Source: Centipeda periodontii DSM 2778 (GTDB lineage: Bacteria > Bacillota > Negativicutes > Selenomonadales > Selenomonadaceae). From it: DNA of 64,000 nucleotides. How positions within the stretch are numbered: the stretch's first letter is position 1; each line of letters begins with the position of its first letter. The position numbers and the translations under genes were made by a program. This document shows, one piece after another, positions 31,736-38,819 of the stretch. Location: contig NZ_GL892076.1 of the NCBI RefSeq assembly GCF_000213975.1, positions 1,639,784 to 1,703,783 on the forward strand, written 5' to 3'. The notes under the pieces were generated by a model. That model did no database searches. It worked only from the letters and a program-made list of their open reading frames with translations, and had not been told where the DNA came from.

Positions 31736-32656
31736 TTATGCACCCGTGTTGACCCAGACACCCGCGAGCTTGTTGCTCGGAATCCAGAGGTCATGAAACT
31801 TGCGGTAATCGAGCTTCCACGCATCTGCCTTCTGGTTCGTGTCCGGCTCGAAAATGCGCACCTTATCCGTCTTGGAGATCGCAATCGGCGCGCGTCGTGC
31901 CATGAGGATCCAGTTAATCGCCTTAGCGCCCGTGTCCGCCTTGAATCCTCCTGCCTCCTGTCCCGTGGTCTTGCCATCGGCGAAAATGTACGCCGTCTTC
32001 ATGCGCGCCGAGGGGACGGAGAGGATCGGGATTTCGTTATAGGTGCGCACCTTCGTGTTCACCGCGCCCGCCTTGAAGTCCGCAACATCAAGATAACGCG
32101 TCACATCCTTCGCGCCGTTGAGGATCGTACGCACGGGCGTCGCCATGATAAGAACGAGCGGCTCGTCCTCGCCGATGATGTCCTGCAGCTTCGTGATCTC
32201 CTCATCGAGTTTGCCGAGAATGTTGTCCTTCGTCGGCGTGAATGCCGCCGACTCATGCGCTGCGCCCTTCGCGAGAGCCGCAATGCGCGAGTAGCGGTAA
32301 GCGTCGACTTCAGGCGCGACCTGCAGGCGCTGAAACTCGCCCATAACGTTCCCCGCCGCCGCAATGAAGTTCGACTCATCGACGTCCATCGAATCGAGAT
32401 GGAACGTCCTGCCCCTGTCCTGCGTGAGCGTGTAGTCCTTGTAGGCAAGGGTTACCGCACCCTGGTTGAATCCATTGTCACGGTCGTACTTTGCCAGCCC
32501 CGTCGTGGAAATGCTCGGCATGCGCACCGTGTCGCCGCCGCTGTACTTCACGTTCGAGGCATTTGCCTCCATCCAGCCGGACGTGCCCGCCGTAAGCATC
32601 TGCTTATCCAGCTCCTGCTGAAAAATCTTTGCCATCTCAAGCGTATTGATTGCCAT
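31736..32656 (-). CDS. Phage major capsid protein
   Basis: 306 residues, length suited to a coat protein without a delta domain. Segments typical of coat proteins: N-terminal AKIFQQELDKQMLTAGTSGW, GGDTVRMPSISTTGL, a spine-helix region, MATPVRTILNGAKDVTRYLD, and ARRAPIAISKTDKVRIF. It directly follows a scaffold gene, the normal order. Well-conserved frame, no damage seen. Confidence 0.75.
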   Translation of the reverse strand: MAINTLEMAKIFQQELDKQMLTAGTSGWMEANASNVKYSGGDTVRMPSISTTGLAKYDRDNGFNQGAVTLAYKDYTLTQDRGRTFHLDSMDVDESNFIAAAGNVMGEFQRLQVAPEVDAYRYSRIAALAKGAAHESAAFTPTKDNILGKLDEEITKLQDIIGEDEPLVLIMATPVRTILNGAKDVTRYLDVADFKAGAVNTKVRTYNEIPILSVPSARMKTAYIFADGKTTGQEAGGFKADTGAKAINWILMARRAPIAISKTDKVRIFEPDTNQKADAWKLDYRKFHDLWIPSNKLAGVWVNTGA

Positions 32657-32675
32657 GTGTCTTTACTCCTTTTCG

Positions 32676-33308
32676 TTATCCCCCAAGCGTAGCGGCGAAC
32701 TGCTCTGCCATCGTGCCGCCTGCGCCATTATCACCGGATCTGCCGTCGCCGCTGCCGGGCTTCTGCGCGTCCTTGACTGCCCATGCCTTACCGCTCAGCC
32801 ACTCCGCAGCGCCGTCGGCGATGCTGCCCCGCGTGCCGTCTGCCTTGGTATAACTGTATGTGCCATCCTCAGCGACTTTGATGGAGGGCGCAATGAGTTT
32901 TGCAAATTCCTGCGGGGCGACAGCGTTGCTCTTGGTGAGCGCATCGACTGTCTGCGCCATGATGTCTGCCTGTACGCGCTTTTCCTCAGCGGTCTTGCGC
33001 GCCGCCTCCGCGTCCTCGTACTTCTTGGCAAGGTCGGCGATCTGCCCCTGCAGCTTCTGAATCTCCGTCTGTGCACCCGCGCCCTTCTTCTGCGCGTCGC
33101 CGAGCTGCGTTTCCAGCTCCTTGTGCTTCTCTGCAAGCGCCCCATGCTCCGTCTTGAGCACAGTCAGCGCCTCCTCTGCCTTATTCTTGGCGATGCGTGC
33201 ATCTGCCGCCTCCTTTCGGACGCCCACAAGCTCGCTTTTGATGGTCTCCACCATCGCCGCGCCGTTTTCCGCAGCCTCCAGTGCCGCGTATACGTCTTTG
33301 AGTTCCAT
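32676..33308 (-). CDS. Phage scaffolding protein
   Basis: 210 residues from the ATG at 33308 (AGGAGGC upstream). Residues 10-125 form a continuous charged coiled coil, followed by a small C-terminal domain with TYSYTKADGTRGSIADGAAEWL and a Gly/Asp-rich tail. This is the classic architecture of internal scaffold proteins that direct capsid assembly and are then lost. Located between MuF and capsid genes. Confidence 0.8.
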   Translation of the reverse strand: MELKDVYAALEAAENGAAMVETIKSELVGVRKEAADARIAKNKAEEALTVLKTEHGALAEKHKELETQLGDAQKKGAGAQTEIQKLQGQIADLAKKYEDAEAARKTAEEKRVQADIMAQTVDALTKSNAVAPQEFAKLIAPSIKVAEDGTYSYTKADGTRGSIADGAAEWLSGKAWAVKDAQKPGSGDGRSGDNGAGGTMAEQFAATLGG

Positions 33309-33390
33309 GTTCTTGCCTCCTGTGCAAATAGCCGTGCGGGTCTCCATCCCGCGCATCAAAAATGCCCTGCCGCATAGCACGGAGGGCATG

Positions 33391-33422
33391 AAAAAAGCAC
33401 CTGCAAGAGAGCAAGTGCTTTC
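33391..33422 (-). terminator. Intrinsic terminator before the scaffold gene
   Basis: Minus-strand stem AAGCACTTGC/TGCAGGTGCTT followed by TTTTTT. It separates the MuF/small-gene pair from the scaffold-capsid block, unusual inside a head operon, and suggests the toxin-immunity part is a separately regulated insert (inference). Confidence 0.7.
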
Positions 33423-33435
33423 TATCCCGTTTTTA

Positions 33436-33684
33436 TCAGCTCAACATACAATTAAGCCCCGGAGTGAAGAAACCTTCATACAAGCTATACCGAATCAGCC
33501 CCGCCAGTCGATTTGTGGACATAACATCTGCTGTGGCAGACAGTTTGTCTATGCGGAACTCCTCTGTTTTTTTGTCCCAGACCAGAACACCGTCACAAGA
33601 TCGATCACTTTCCACACTATAAGCAATGAACATCTCATCATCGTTCTCTCTGATCGGTTTCGCCCACCCCAGCATTTGAATCAC
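33436..33684 (-). CDS. Small protein paired with the MuF C-terminal domain; candidate immunity protein
   Basis: 82 residues from GTG at 33684, or 79 from the ATG at 33675 which has AAAGGGTGA 5 bases upstream. The start overlaps the stop of the MuF gene by 4 bases. The protein is small and acidic in its first half (RENDDEMFIAYSVESDRSCDG, WDKKTEEFRIDKL). I do not recognise a family. Position directly after a gene with a toxin-like C-terminal domain, overlap, size and acidity are what an immunity protein would show; no direct evidence. Confidence 0.55.
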   Translation of the reverse strand: MIQMLGWAKPIRENDDEMFIAYSVESDRSCDGVLVWDKKTEEFRIDKLSATADVMSTNRLAGLIRYSLYEGFFTPGLNCMLS

Positions 33685-34633
33685 CCTTTCAAGAGCGCTA
33701 CATAGTTGTATATTCTTTGTGCTTTTTCATGAGCATCAACAGCGGAAAGTCCGCCTTTCATGAAAATAGATTCGATATATTCATGATTCAGTAAGACAAT
33801 GTCACGCTCTTGAATATTTCGCCCATCAATAAGGCGCTGCCACGACTGTGCCATTTCATAATCCGGAAAGAATCTTTTCCGCCCGTTTTGCAGGTCATGC
33901 TCCTCGATGAACACATGGTTCTTTATGACACGAATATCCTGCTCCCGAAAACCGGTGTTAGCGGCAATCCTCGCGCAGTCCGTTGTCATATGCCGCACGG
34001 ATTCATAATATGTGGTAGCATGGTTGAGCGCTCGCTTACTGTCGGGATTCAGCGCCCCGCTTTGTATTATTATATCACCTCTGCCGCCCGTTGACGAGAG
34101 TCTGCTGTCAACTTTTTTCCCGCCGTATCCTCGTGCCTTTGCTGTCCAGCTAACTCCGCCCCGTACATCCTTCTCCCCATGAATCCCGAGGAGCATCTGC
34201 CGATGATGCAGACTGACGCTCGCAAGGTACTCCCTGCCGCCCTCCTCGATGCGCTCCGTCGGCGTTTCGTTGTCCATCATCCCACGTATGACAGGCTTCA
34301 AGAAGCACATACAGTGCGGATGCGCGGGCAAACGCGGCACCTTGTCTTTTGGGAACACGCCCGCACCCAGCCCGTAGAGATTCGCCTTTGCATACAGATC
34401 ACAGATATCATAGCGCGGATGCCGCCCCGACAGTTTCCATTGGTACGCCACGCAGTCCTCGTTGTTGTCCCATTTCAGCAAGAAACCGTCCTGATACGCC
34501 CGCGCCATCTCCGTCCGTGCAATGCGGTCGGCGAAGTAGCGCGTCCTCTCTTGCGTCGCGGTGTATATTGCCTTGTTCAGCGCCTTCTCGTTCTGCGTCT
34601 CGAGCGCCTCGACAAGCTGCGATATATGCGGGT
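33681..34633 (-). pseudogene. Phage MuF-type minor head protein with C-terminal toxin-like domain, 5' end lost
   Basis: About 317 native residues remain. The first part is the end of an SPP1 gp7/MuF domain: FADRIARTEMARAYQDGFLLKW, YDICDLYAKANLYG and VPRLPAHPHCMCFL, where the His/Cys cluster is the family hallmark. After a linker with RGGVSWTAKARGYGG comes a distinct domain of about 120 residues with NHVFIEEHDLQNGRKRFFPD, EMAQSWQRLIDG and DIVLLNHEYIESIFM...AHEKAQRIYNY. MuF proteins of temperate phages are known carriers of polymorphic toxin domains, and this layout fits. The 5' end is replaced by an IS256-family relic at about 34,634. Confidence 0.7.
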
Positions 34634-35402
34634 ATGTCAAGAAGTTTGTGTAAAAATATTTTTCAGTAGATCGCGTCATATTGCTGCATGAGCTTTTCGA
34701 TACGCTCATCCATAAGCAACTGATTGCGCACGAGTGCCCAGTTCGGTATTCTGCGCCCACCCCACTTCCCGTAGAGTTCTAGTACGCGTAAATACAGCAG
34801 CTTGAATACCGCCTCTTCGTTCGGAAACGCTCCCTTCTTCGTGACCTTGCGAAAACTTGCGTTGACGCTCTCCACCGCATTTGTTGCGTATATGATCTTG
34901 CGTACGGCGCTTCCATAGGAGAAGAGCTGCTCGACATGCGCAAAGTTCTTTTCCCAAACAGCGACAGCCCCGGGGTATGCAGCCCATTCTTTGCGGAAGA
35001 TCTCAAACCGCTCGCGTACCTGTTTGGCATTTACCGCACCATAGATTCCCTTCAGTTCCTTGGTGAACCGTCCCCATTCTTTGCGTGGAATGTACCGTAT
35101 GGCGTTACGAACCAGATGTACGATGCACCACTGCACCACGACCTGCGGGAAAACGGCGCGTGCCCCTTCCTCCAGACCTGCCACGCCATCCATCGAGAGG
35201 AATCCGATCGCCTCCACACCGCGCGCTTTGAGTTCATCGAAAATCTGCATCCATGCCTGCTTGCTTTCCGCCTCGTTGATCCAAAGACCAAGCACATCTC
35301 TGCGCCCGTCTGCGTCATAGGCGAAGACGACATGTACCGCCGCTTGTGCCGCGCCCCGCTCCCTGCGCAACGAGACGTAGAGGCAGTCCACAAATCTCAA
35401 TA
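34634..35402 (-). mobile_element. IS256-family transposase relic
   Basis: The open frame (stop at 34663) encodes about 245 residues of a Mutator/IS256-type transposase: RFVDCLYVSLRRERG, SMDGVAGLEEGARAVFP (catalytic Asp), VQWCIVHLVRNAIRYI and YATNAVESVNASFRKVTK (catalytic Glu). The N-terminal 130-150 residues and 5' end are missing: the similarity stops at about 35,400. The 3' end with TTTACACAAACTTCTTGACA at about 34,634-34,657 resembles an IS256-type terminus and abuts the MuF fragment. Confidence 0.85.
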
Positions 35403-35482
35403 CAGAGGATTTGCAGGGATTCGCAGCATTCGCCGAGGAACTGCAGGCGGAGGAACGCAGACGCATTGAGACATTTTCATAA
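35402..35482 (+). other. Unassigned 26-residue coding-like fragment
   Basis: On the plus strand the frame reads TEDLQGFAAFAEELQAEERR and ends at TAA 35480-35482. It looks like the helical C-terminus of some protein whose body was lost where the IS256 relic was joined. No family recognised. Confidence 0.2.
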
Positions 35483-35483
35483 C

Positions 35484-35513
35484 TTGCATCTCATTGGGGA
35501 CTTGTGCTATACT
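35484..35513 (+). promoter_or_regulatory. Promoter of the antisense RNA
   Basis: TTGCAT (35484-35489), 18-bp spacer, TATACT (35508-35513). It points toward the shared terminator and the small toxin gene on the opposite strand. Confidence 0.6.
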
Positions 35514-35519
35514 ATCTAT

Positions 35520-35590
35520 GGCAAGCGATAGTAACATCAAGGCACACGAAAAGCCCCGAGATACCAGCTCGGGGGCTTTTCTGTTCCCAT
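35520..35590 (+). ncRNA. Candidate antisense antitoxin RNA (RNAII-like)
   Basis: A transcript from the 35484-35513 promoter would start near 35520 and stop after the hairpin at 35549-35580, giving about 70 nt. Its 5' part contains CGATAGTAACAT, the exact complement of the first four codons of the small toxin gene (ATGTTACTATCG), followed by GGCACAC which can pair imperfectly with bases before that start. It could therefore block toxin translation in trans, as RNAII does in Fst/par systems. Inferred from sequence only. Confidence 0.6.
35549..35580. terminator. Bidirectional terminator shared by toxin mRNA and antisense RNA
   Basis: Near-perfect stem AAAAGCCCCGAG/CTCGGGGGCTTTT with T-rich sequence on both exits. 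Both convergent transcripts would end here. Confidence 0.8.
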
Positions 35591-35631
35591 TGTGCAGGCA
35601 GGGACTAGCGCCTAGGCTTGTTGCCTTTGTC

Positions 35632-35706
35632 TCACCCGTCAAGCCATTTGCAGAGATAGGGGCAGACTATCCCAGCCAGAACGGAGAGCAGAAACGATAG
35701 TAACAT
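35632..35706 (-). CDS. Fst-like hydrophobic peptide, candidate type I toxin
   Basis: 24 residues starting MLLSFLLSVLAGIVC and ending YLCKWLDG, too short for usual gene calling. A single membrane-spanning helix is followed by a short polar tail with a Trp-Leu-Asp motif, as in Fst/Ldr-type peptides. The ribosome site AAGGAGGTG 8 bases upstream is very strong, but its GGAGGTG is paired with CACCTCC 15 bases upstream in the leader (35715-35721 with 35737-35743), a hairpin that would hide it. Own promoter, shared terminator and antisense RNA surround it. Toxicity by membrane damage is inferred from the family architecture. No homology search was possible. Confidence 0.65.
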   Translation of the reverse strand: MLLSFLLSVLAGIVCPYLCKWLDG

Positions 35707-35754
35707 TCTTGACACACCTCCTTCCCGTGCCGGCATGGAGGTGGCAACGCATCC

Positions 35755-35783
35755 AGTATAGCATAGTTCAGAACATCAACCAA
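35755..35783 (-). promoter_or_regulatory. Promoter of the Fst-like peptide gene
   Basis: TTGGTT (35778-35783), 17-bp spacer, TATACT (35755-35760). Transcription would start near 35748, giving a leader of about 42 nt and an mRNA of about 200 nt to the shared terminator. Confidence 0.65.
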
Positions 35784-35867
35784 CTGGAAAAAATCGGCTC
35801 TTTTTTCCTAGTTAGGCAGCTAAGTAGGAAAATATTGCTGATTTTTCCCAAATAAAAAGGCTCTACT

Positions 35868-36012
35868 CCAAAACTAGTGGAAAAGGTATTTTCAGAACAG
35901 AACAGGTGTAGCTAATTTCAACTTTCCTGCAACCAAGTAGATCATTGCGGCATAGCCTTCAAAGGTATGAAAACCTCTTGCCTTGCGCTTCGCCGCTTGA
36001 ATCATTGCGTTG
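35868..36012 (-). mobile_element. ISL3-family insertion sequence, 3' remnant
   Basis: The outer end GGCTCTACTCCAAAACTAGTGG (starting 35868) is closely similar to the terminal repeat of the ISL3 relic at 27252. Inside it the minus strand encodes the transposase C-terminus with AAKRKARGFHTFEGYAAMI and YLVAGKLKLATPVLF before a stop. Everything upstream in the transposase is missing; at about 36,012 the sequence changes to a palindrome and a serine-recombinase remnant. Confidence 0.75.
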
Positions 36013-36014
36013 TT

Positions 36015-36046
36015 CTGATATTGTCAAGAACAGTTGACAATATCAG
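36015..36046. repeat. Perfect 13-bp palindrome at an island junction
   Basis: CTGATATTGTCAA (36015-36027) and its inverse TTGACAATATCAG (36034-36046) with a 6-base loop. It sits exactly between the ISL3 3' remnant and the recombinase remnant. No T-run follows, so a terminator is unlikely; it may be a recombination footprint or protein-binding site. Confidence 0.7.
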
Positions 36047-36460
36047 AGCGCACATGATCATGCGTATTTTCAAAAGCTGCGCACGCAGGAGCGTCAACGT
36101 CCCTCTCGCTCCGATGCGGATCGCACGGCACTCATGCAGCGCATTGACGAGCTGGATCGTCAAATCTCGCGTGTTGTGGATCTCTACCAGCTTGGCACAA
36201 TCAGCATTCATGAGATCGGTCAGCGTACGCAAAAGCTACAAGCAGAGCGGGACGCCCTGCAGACAACGCTGGACAATATGGAAGTGCAGAAAGAGGAAAC
36301 GCGGCTCTCAGAGGAGAAAGCCCTGTTTCTCCTCTCCTCCTTCGATGCTGTGATAGAAACAGGGACGATGGATGAGAAAAGGGACCTCCTCCAGGAGCTT
36401 ATTAAGGAGATTGTCGTTCTCCCGACGAAGGGGGAGCTTGATATTGTCTGGAACTTCTGA
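36038..36460 (+). pseudogene. Second large serine recombinase, C-terminal remnant
   Basis: An open frame of about 140 codons with no catalytic domain. It reads QKLRTQERQRPSRSDADR, then RIDELDRQISRVVDLYQLGT, QRTQKLQAERDALQTTLDN and ends LIKEIVVLPTKGELDIVWNF. This is the coiled-coil and last beta part of a large serine recombinase, different from the DUF4368 remnant at 26.2 kb and in opposite orientation. It ends 54 bases from the rlmD stop, head-on. The rlmD (rumA) 3' end is a known target of serine-recombinase elements, so this is likely the footprint of one. Confidence 0.8.
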
Positions 36461-36467
36461 CACACGA

Positions 36468-36507
36468 AAAGCCCCGCGGCTCTCTGTCGAGCTACGGGGC
36501 TTTGTCG
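36468..36507. terminator. Bidirectional terminator between the recombinase remnant and rlmD
   Basis: Stem AAAGCCCCG/CGGGGCTTT (36468-36476 with 36495-36503), with A/T-runs on both sides. Confidence 0.85.
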
Positions 36508-36513
36508 TAAGGT

Positions 36514-37917
36514 TTATAGGAGATCGCGTCGGACTAATTTCGTGAGACATTCCACGTGCGAAGTGTGTGGAAATAAATCTACAGGTTGGACTTCCTGTGT
36601 GATATATCCGACACCTTTTAGGATGGCGAGGTCACGTGCGAGGGTGGCGGGGTTGCAGGAGACGTAGACGATGCGTTGGGGCTTCATATTGGCAAAGGTG
36701 CGGAGGACAGTTTCGGTGCAGCCCGCGCGCGGCGGGTCGACGACGACGACATCGGGGCGGACGCCCTGCTTGTATAGCGCCGGCATGACGTCAGTCGCGT
36801 CACCGACGATGAATTCGGCATTCTTGACATGGTTGTCGCGCGCATTCTTCCGTGCGTCAAGGATGGCGGGCTGAACGATCTCGATGCCGTAAACCTTGCG
36901 CGCCTTCTGGGCGAGAAAGAGCGTAATCGTTCCCGTACCACAGTAGGCGTCAATGACAGTCTCTGTTCCATGCAGATCGGCATAGGCAAGTGCCTGCTCA
37001 TAGAGGCGCTCCGCCTGCCGTGTATTGACCTGAAAGAAGGAGCGCGGGGAGATGTGGAAATTCAGTCGACCCAAGGAGTCGATGATGGTCGATCTGCCCC
37101 AGAGCAACTGTGTATCACGTCCCATGATGACGTTGTTGCGATAGGTCTGGATGTTCTGATGGACGCTGACGAGGTTCGGCAGGCGCTCGCGCAGCATACG
37201 GACAAAATCCTTTGCACGCGGGAGCTGCTTGGTCGCCGTGACAATGACCGCCATGAGATCATTGTTCCGCCCGACACGCCCGACGATATGGCGTAGGATT
37301 CCCTTGTGTGTGTCCTCGTTATAAATGGGAATATGCAGTTTCTCGGCAATCGCACGCACGGCATTCGCAAGATCGTTGTTCGCGGTATGCTGAATATGGC
37401 AGTTCTCCGTATTGATGATCTTATGGCTGCCCTGTGCAAAGCAGCCGACCATGATTTTTCCCTTGTTGACGCCAATCGGAAACTGCATCTTGTTCCGATA
37501 GTTCCACGGCTGCTCTGCACGCATGGTTTCTTTCACGGGAATCTGCAGGAGTTTGCCGATATGCGTCAGCGCGTCTGCAACCTGTGCACGCTTCGCATCC
37601 AGTTGGGCATCGTAAGAGAGGTGTTGGAGTTGGCAGCCGCCGCATTCATCGTAAATTTCGCAGAGCGGTGCAACTCGCTCCGGACTCGTGTGCAGGATTT
37701 CCTTCACGTGCCCGCGCGCATAACTGCTTTTTACCTCTTCGATGAGGACGGAAATATTCTCGCCTGGAAGTGCGTTTGGGACAAACACGGTGAAGTTCTC
37801 ATACCGTCCGACACCCTCACCGCTCGTCCCGAGGCGATCAATCCAAATATGATATGTCTGCCCTTTTCGGACTGGAATTGTCTGCGTGGGATGCTTTATC
37901 TTCTCTTTCGCCTTCAT
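36514..37917 (-). CDS. rlmD: 23S rRNA (uracil-5-)-methyltransferase, RlmD/RumA family
   Basis: 467 residues. SAM-dependent 5-methyluridine methyltransferase of the TrmA/RumA family. N-terminal TRAM domain (RLGTSGEGVGRYENFTVFVP), an iron-sulfur cysteine set (CEIYDECGGC plus a distal Cys in NTENCHIQ), SAM-binding VIDAYCGTGTITLFLA, VVVDPPRAGC and the catalytic Cys in YVSCNPATLARDL. Whether the target is U1939 or U747 cannot be told from sequence alone. The C-terminal FPHTSHVECL codons are the part of this gene used by some mobile elements as attachment site. Overlaps gph by 4 bases. Confidence 0.92.
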   Translation of the reverse strand: MKAKEKIKHPTQTIPVRKGQTYHIWIDRLGTSGEGVGRYENFTVFVPNALPGENISVLIEEVKSSYARGHVKEILHTSPERVAPLCEIYDECGGCQLQHLSYDAQLDAKRAQVADALTHIGKLLQIPVKETMRAEQPWNYRNKMQFPIGVNKGKIMVGCFAQGSHKIINTENCHIQHTANNDLANAVRAIAEKLHIPIYNEDTHKGILRHIVGRVGRNNDLMAVIVTATKQLPRAKDFVRMLRERLPNLVSVHQNIQTYRNNVIMGRDTQLLWGRSTIIDSLGRLNFHISPRSFFQVNTRQAERLYEQALAYADLHGTETVIDAYCGTGTITLFLAQKARKVYGIEIVQPAILDARKNARDNHVKNAEFIVGDATDVMPALYKQGVRPDVVVVDPPRAGCTETVLRTFANMKPQRIVYVSCNPATLARDLAILKGVGYITQEVQPVDLFPHTSHVECLTKLVRRDLL

Positions 37918-38582
37918 CGCTCTGCAAACGTCACCTTTTCAAACAGTTCCATGGGATGTGTGAGGAGCACGTCGGCTCCATGCGCAACGAGTTCTTCCTT
38001 TGGGCGAAATCCCCAGAGCACCCCGACGGAAAATGCCCCCGCGTTGCGCGCGGTATCCATGTCCACACTGGTGTCGCCGAAGTACGCCGTATGCGCTCCT
38101 GTAACACCGAAGTTTTTCATAATATGGAATACCTTCTGCGGATCCGGCTTGCGCGGCAGTCCATCCTGATCGCCGATGATGGTACGAAACATATCATGCG
38201 GAAACAGCGCCTCCATAATCTTCTCTGCCGCAGATTGATGCTTGTTTGTGCAGACAGCCATAGGAATATTGCGCCTCTGAAGCTCCTTGAGCATCTCCAT
38301 AATACCATCGTACGGTTTCGTCTTATGGAGCAGATTTGCAGCGTAGCAATCCTTGTATTCCGCGATAAAGGAATCCACAAATGACGGCTTTGCTGTGTGC
38401 TCTTGGGGCAGAATACGCTCAATCAGCCTTCGTGTGCCATCCCCCACAAAATAGCGATATGCCTCTACCTCATGCACGGGAAATCCGTGTGCATGGAGTG
38501 TGGCATTGGCGCTGTCCGCGAGATCGGCCAACGAATCGACGAGTGTCCCGTCCAAATCAAATATGGCAGCTTCGTATTTCAT
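37914..38582 (-). CDS. gph: HAD-family phosphoglycolate phosphatase-like hydrolase
   Basis: 222 residues from the ATG at 38582, which has AGGAGGC 7 bases upstream. HAD motifs: I AIFDLDGTLVDS with the nucleophile Asp, II AVCTNKH, III region with K, IV YFGDTSVDMDTARNAG. The alpha-helical cap and overall length suit Gph/PgpH-type phosphatases that hydrolyse 2-phosphoglycolate formed during DNA repair; other small phosphate esters are possible. Coupled to rlmD by a 4-base overlap. Confidence 0.85.
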   Translation of the reverse strand: MKYEAAIFDLDGTLVDSLADLADSANATLHAHGFPVHEVEAYRYFVGDGTRRLIERILPQEHTAKPSFVDSFIAEYKDCYAANLLHKTKPYDGIMEMLKELQRRNIPMAVCTNKHQSAAEKIMEALFPHDMFRTIIGDQDGLPRKPDPQKVFHIMKNFGVTGAHTAYFGDTSVDMDTARNAGAFSVGVLWGFRPKEELVAHGADVLLTHPMELFEKVTFAER

Positions 38583-38603
38583 GGAAATGCCTCCTTTGAC
38601 AAG

Positions 38604-38649
38604 ACAAGGCTGTTGCACGAAGTTTTCCGGCTTCGTACAACAGCCTTGT
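38604..38649. terminator. Long hairpin downstream of the gatCAB operon
   Basis: A 19-bp stem with one mismatch (38604-38622 with 38631-38649). On the minus strand it could end gatCAB transcription, the sequence continuing TTGTCTTGTC. A miniature element (38649-38816) has been inserted between gatB and this hairpin. Confidence 0.6.
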
Positions 38650-38816
38650 TAAGGAATCGCTGATAAAATAGACCCTCAGATTGGCGTAGATTTTTTCGTC
38701 CGAACAAGGAGGCAAACCGGACGCATAGCCAAAGCTATGTGGAGGATTTGCCGACGAAGTGCGGGCAAAAAAGATGCGCTAAGATAGCGTGGCTGAATTT
38801 ATCAGTGCTTCCTTAA
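38649..38816 (+). repeat. Miniature inverted-repeat element, copy 1
   Basis: 168 bp bounded by TTAA on both sides with terminal inverted repeats TTAAGGAATCGCTGATAAAA and its imperfect inverse (TTAAGGAAGCACTGATAAAT read from the right). No coding capacity. The interior contains GGCAAA...TTTGCC around GCATAG...CTATGT, so the whole can fold. A second copy at 49717-49885 in opposite orientation is about 85-90 percent identical by eye. It ends 3 bases from the gatB stop. Confidence 0.88.
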
Positions 38817-38819
38817 ATC

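Larger units (their letters stand above)
35526..35706 (+). repeat. Direct repeat pair of the Fst/par-like locus
   Basis: CGATAGTAACAT occurs at 35526-35537 and again at 35695-35706, each followed by a GRCACAC match after 3-4 unlike bases. One copy lies in the 5' part of the antisense RNA and the other covers the start codon of the toxin gene; being transcribed in opposite directions they become complementary. Confidence 0.75.

Noticed and set aside
34634..34760. MuF protein reading continuously into upstream sequence as if a fusion
   Set aside because: The extra N-terminal residues are the out-of-frame 3' end of the IS256-family transposase; the true MuF start has been lost.
35494..35700. 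68-codon plus-strand frame across the type I locus
   Set aside because: It spans the terminator hairpin and the toxin gene on the other strand; no ribosome site and no conserved features.
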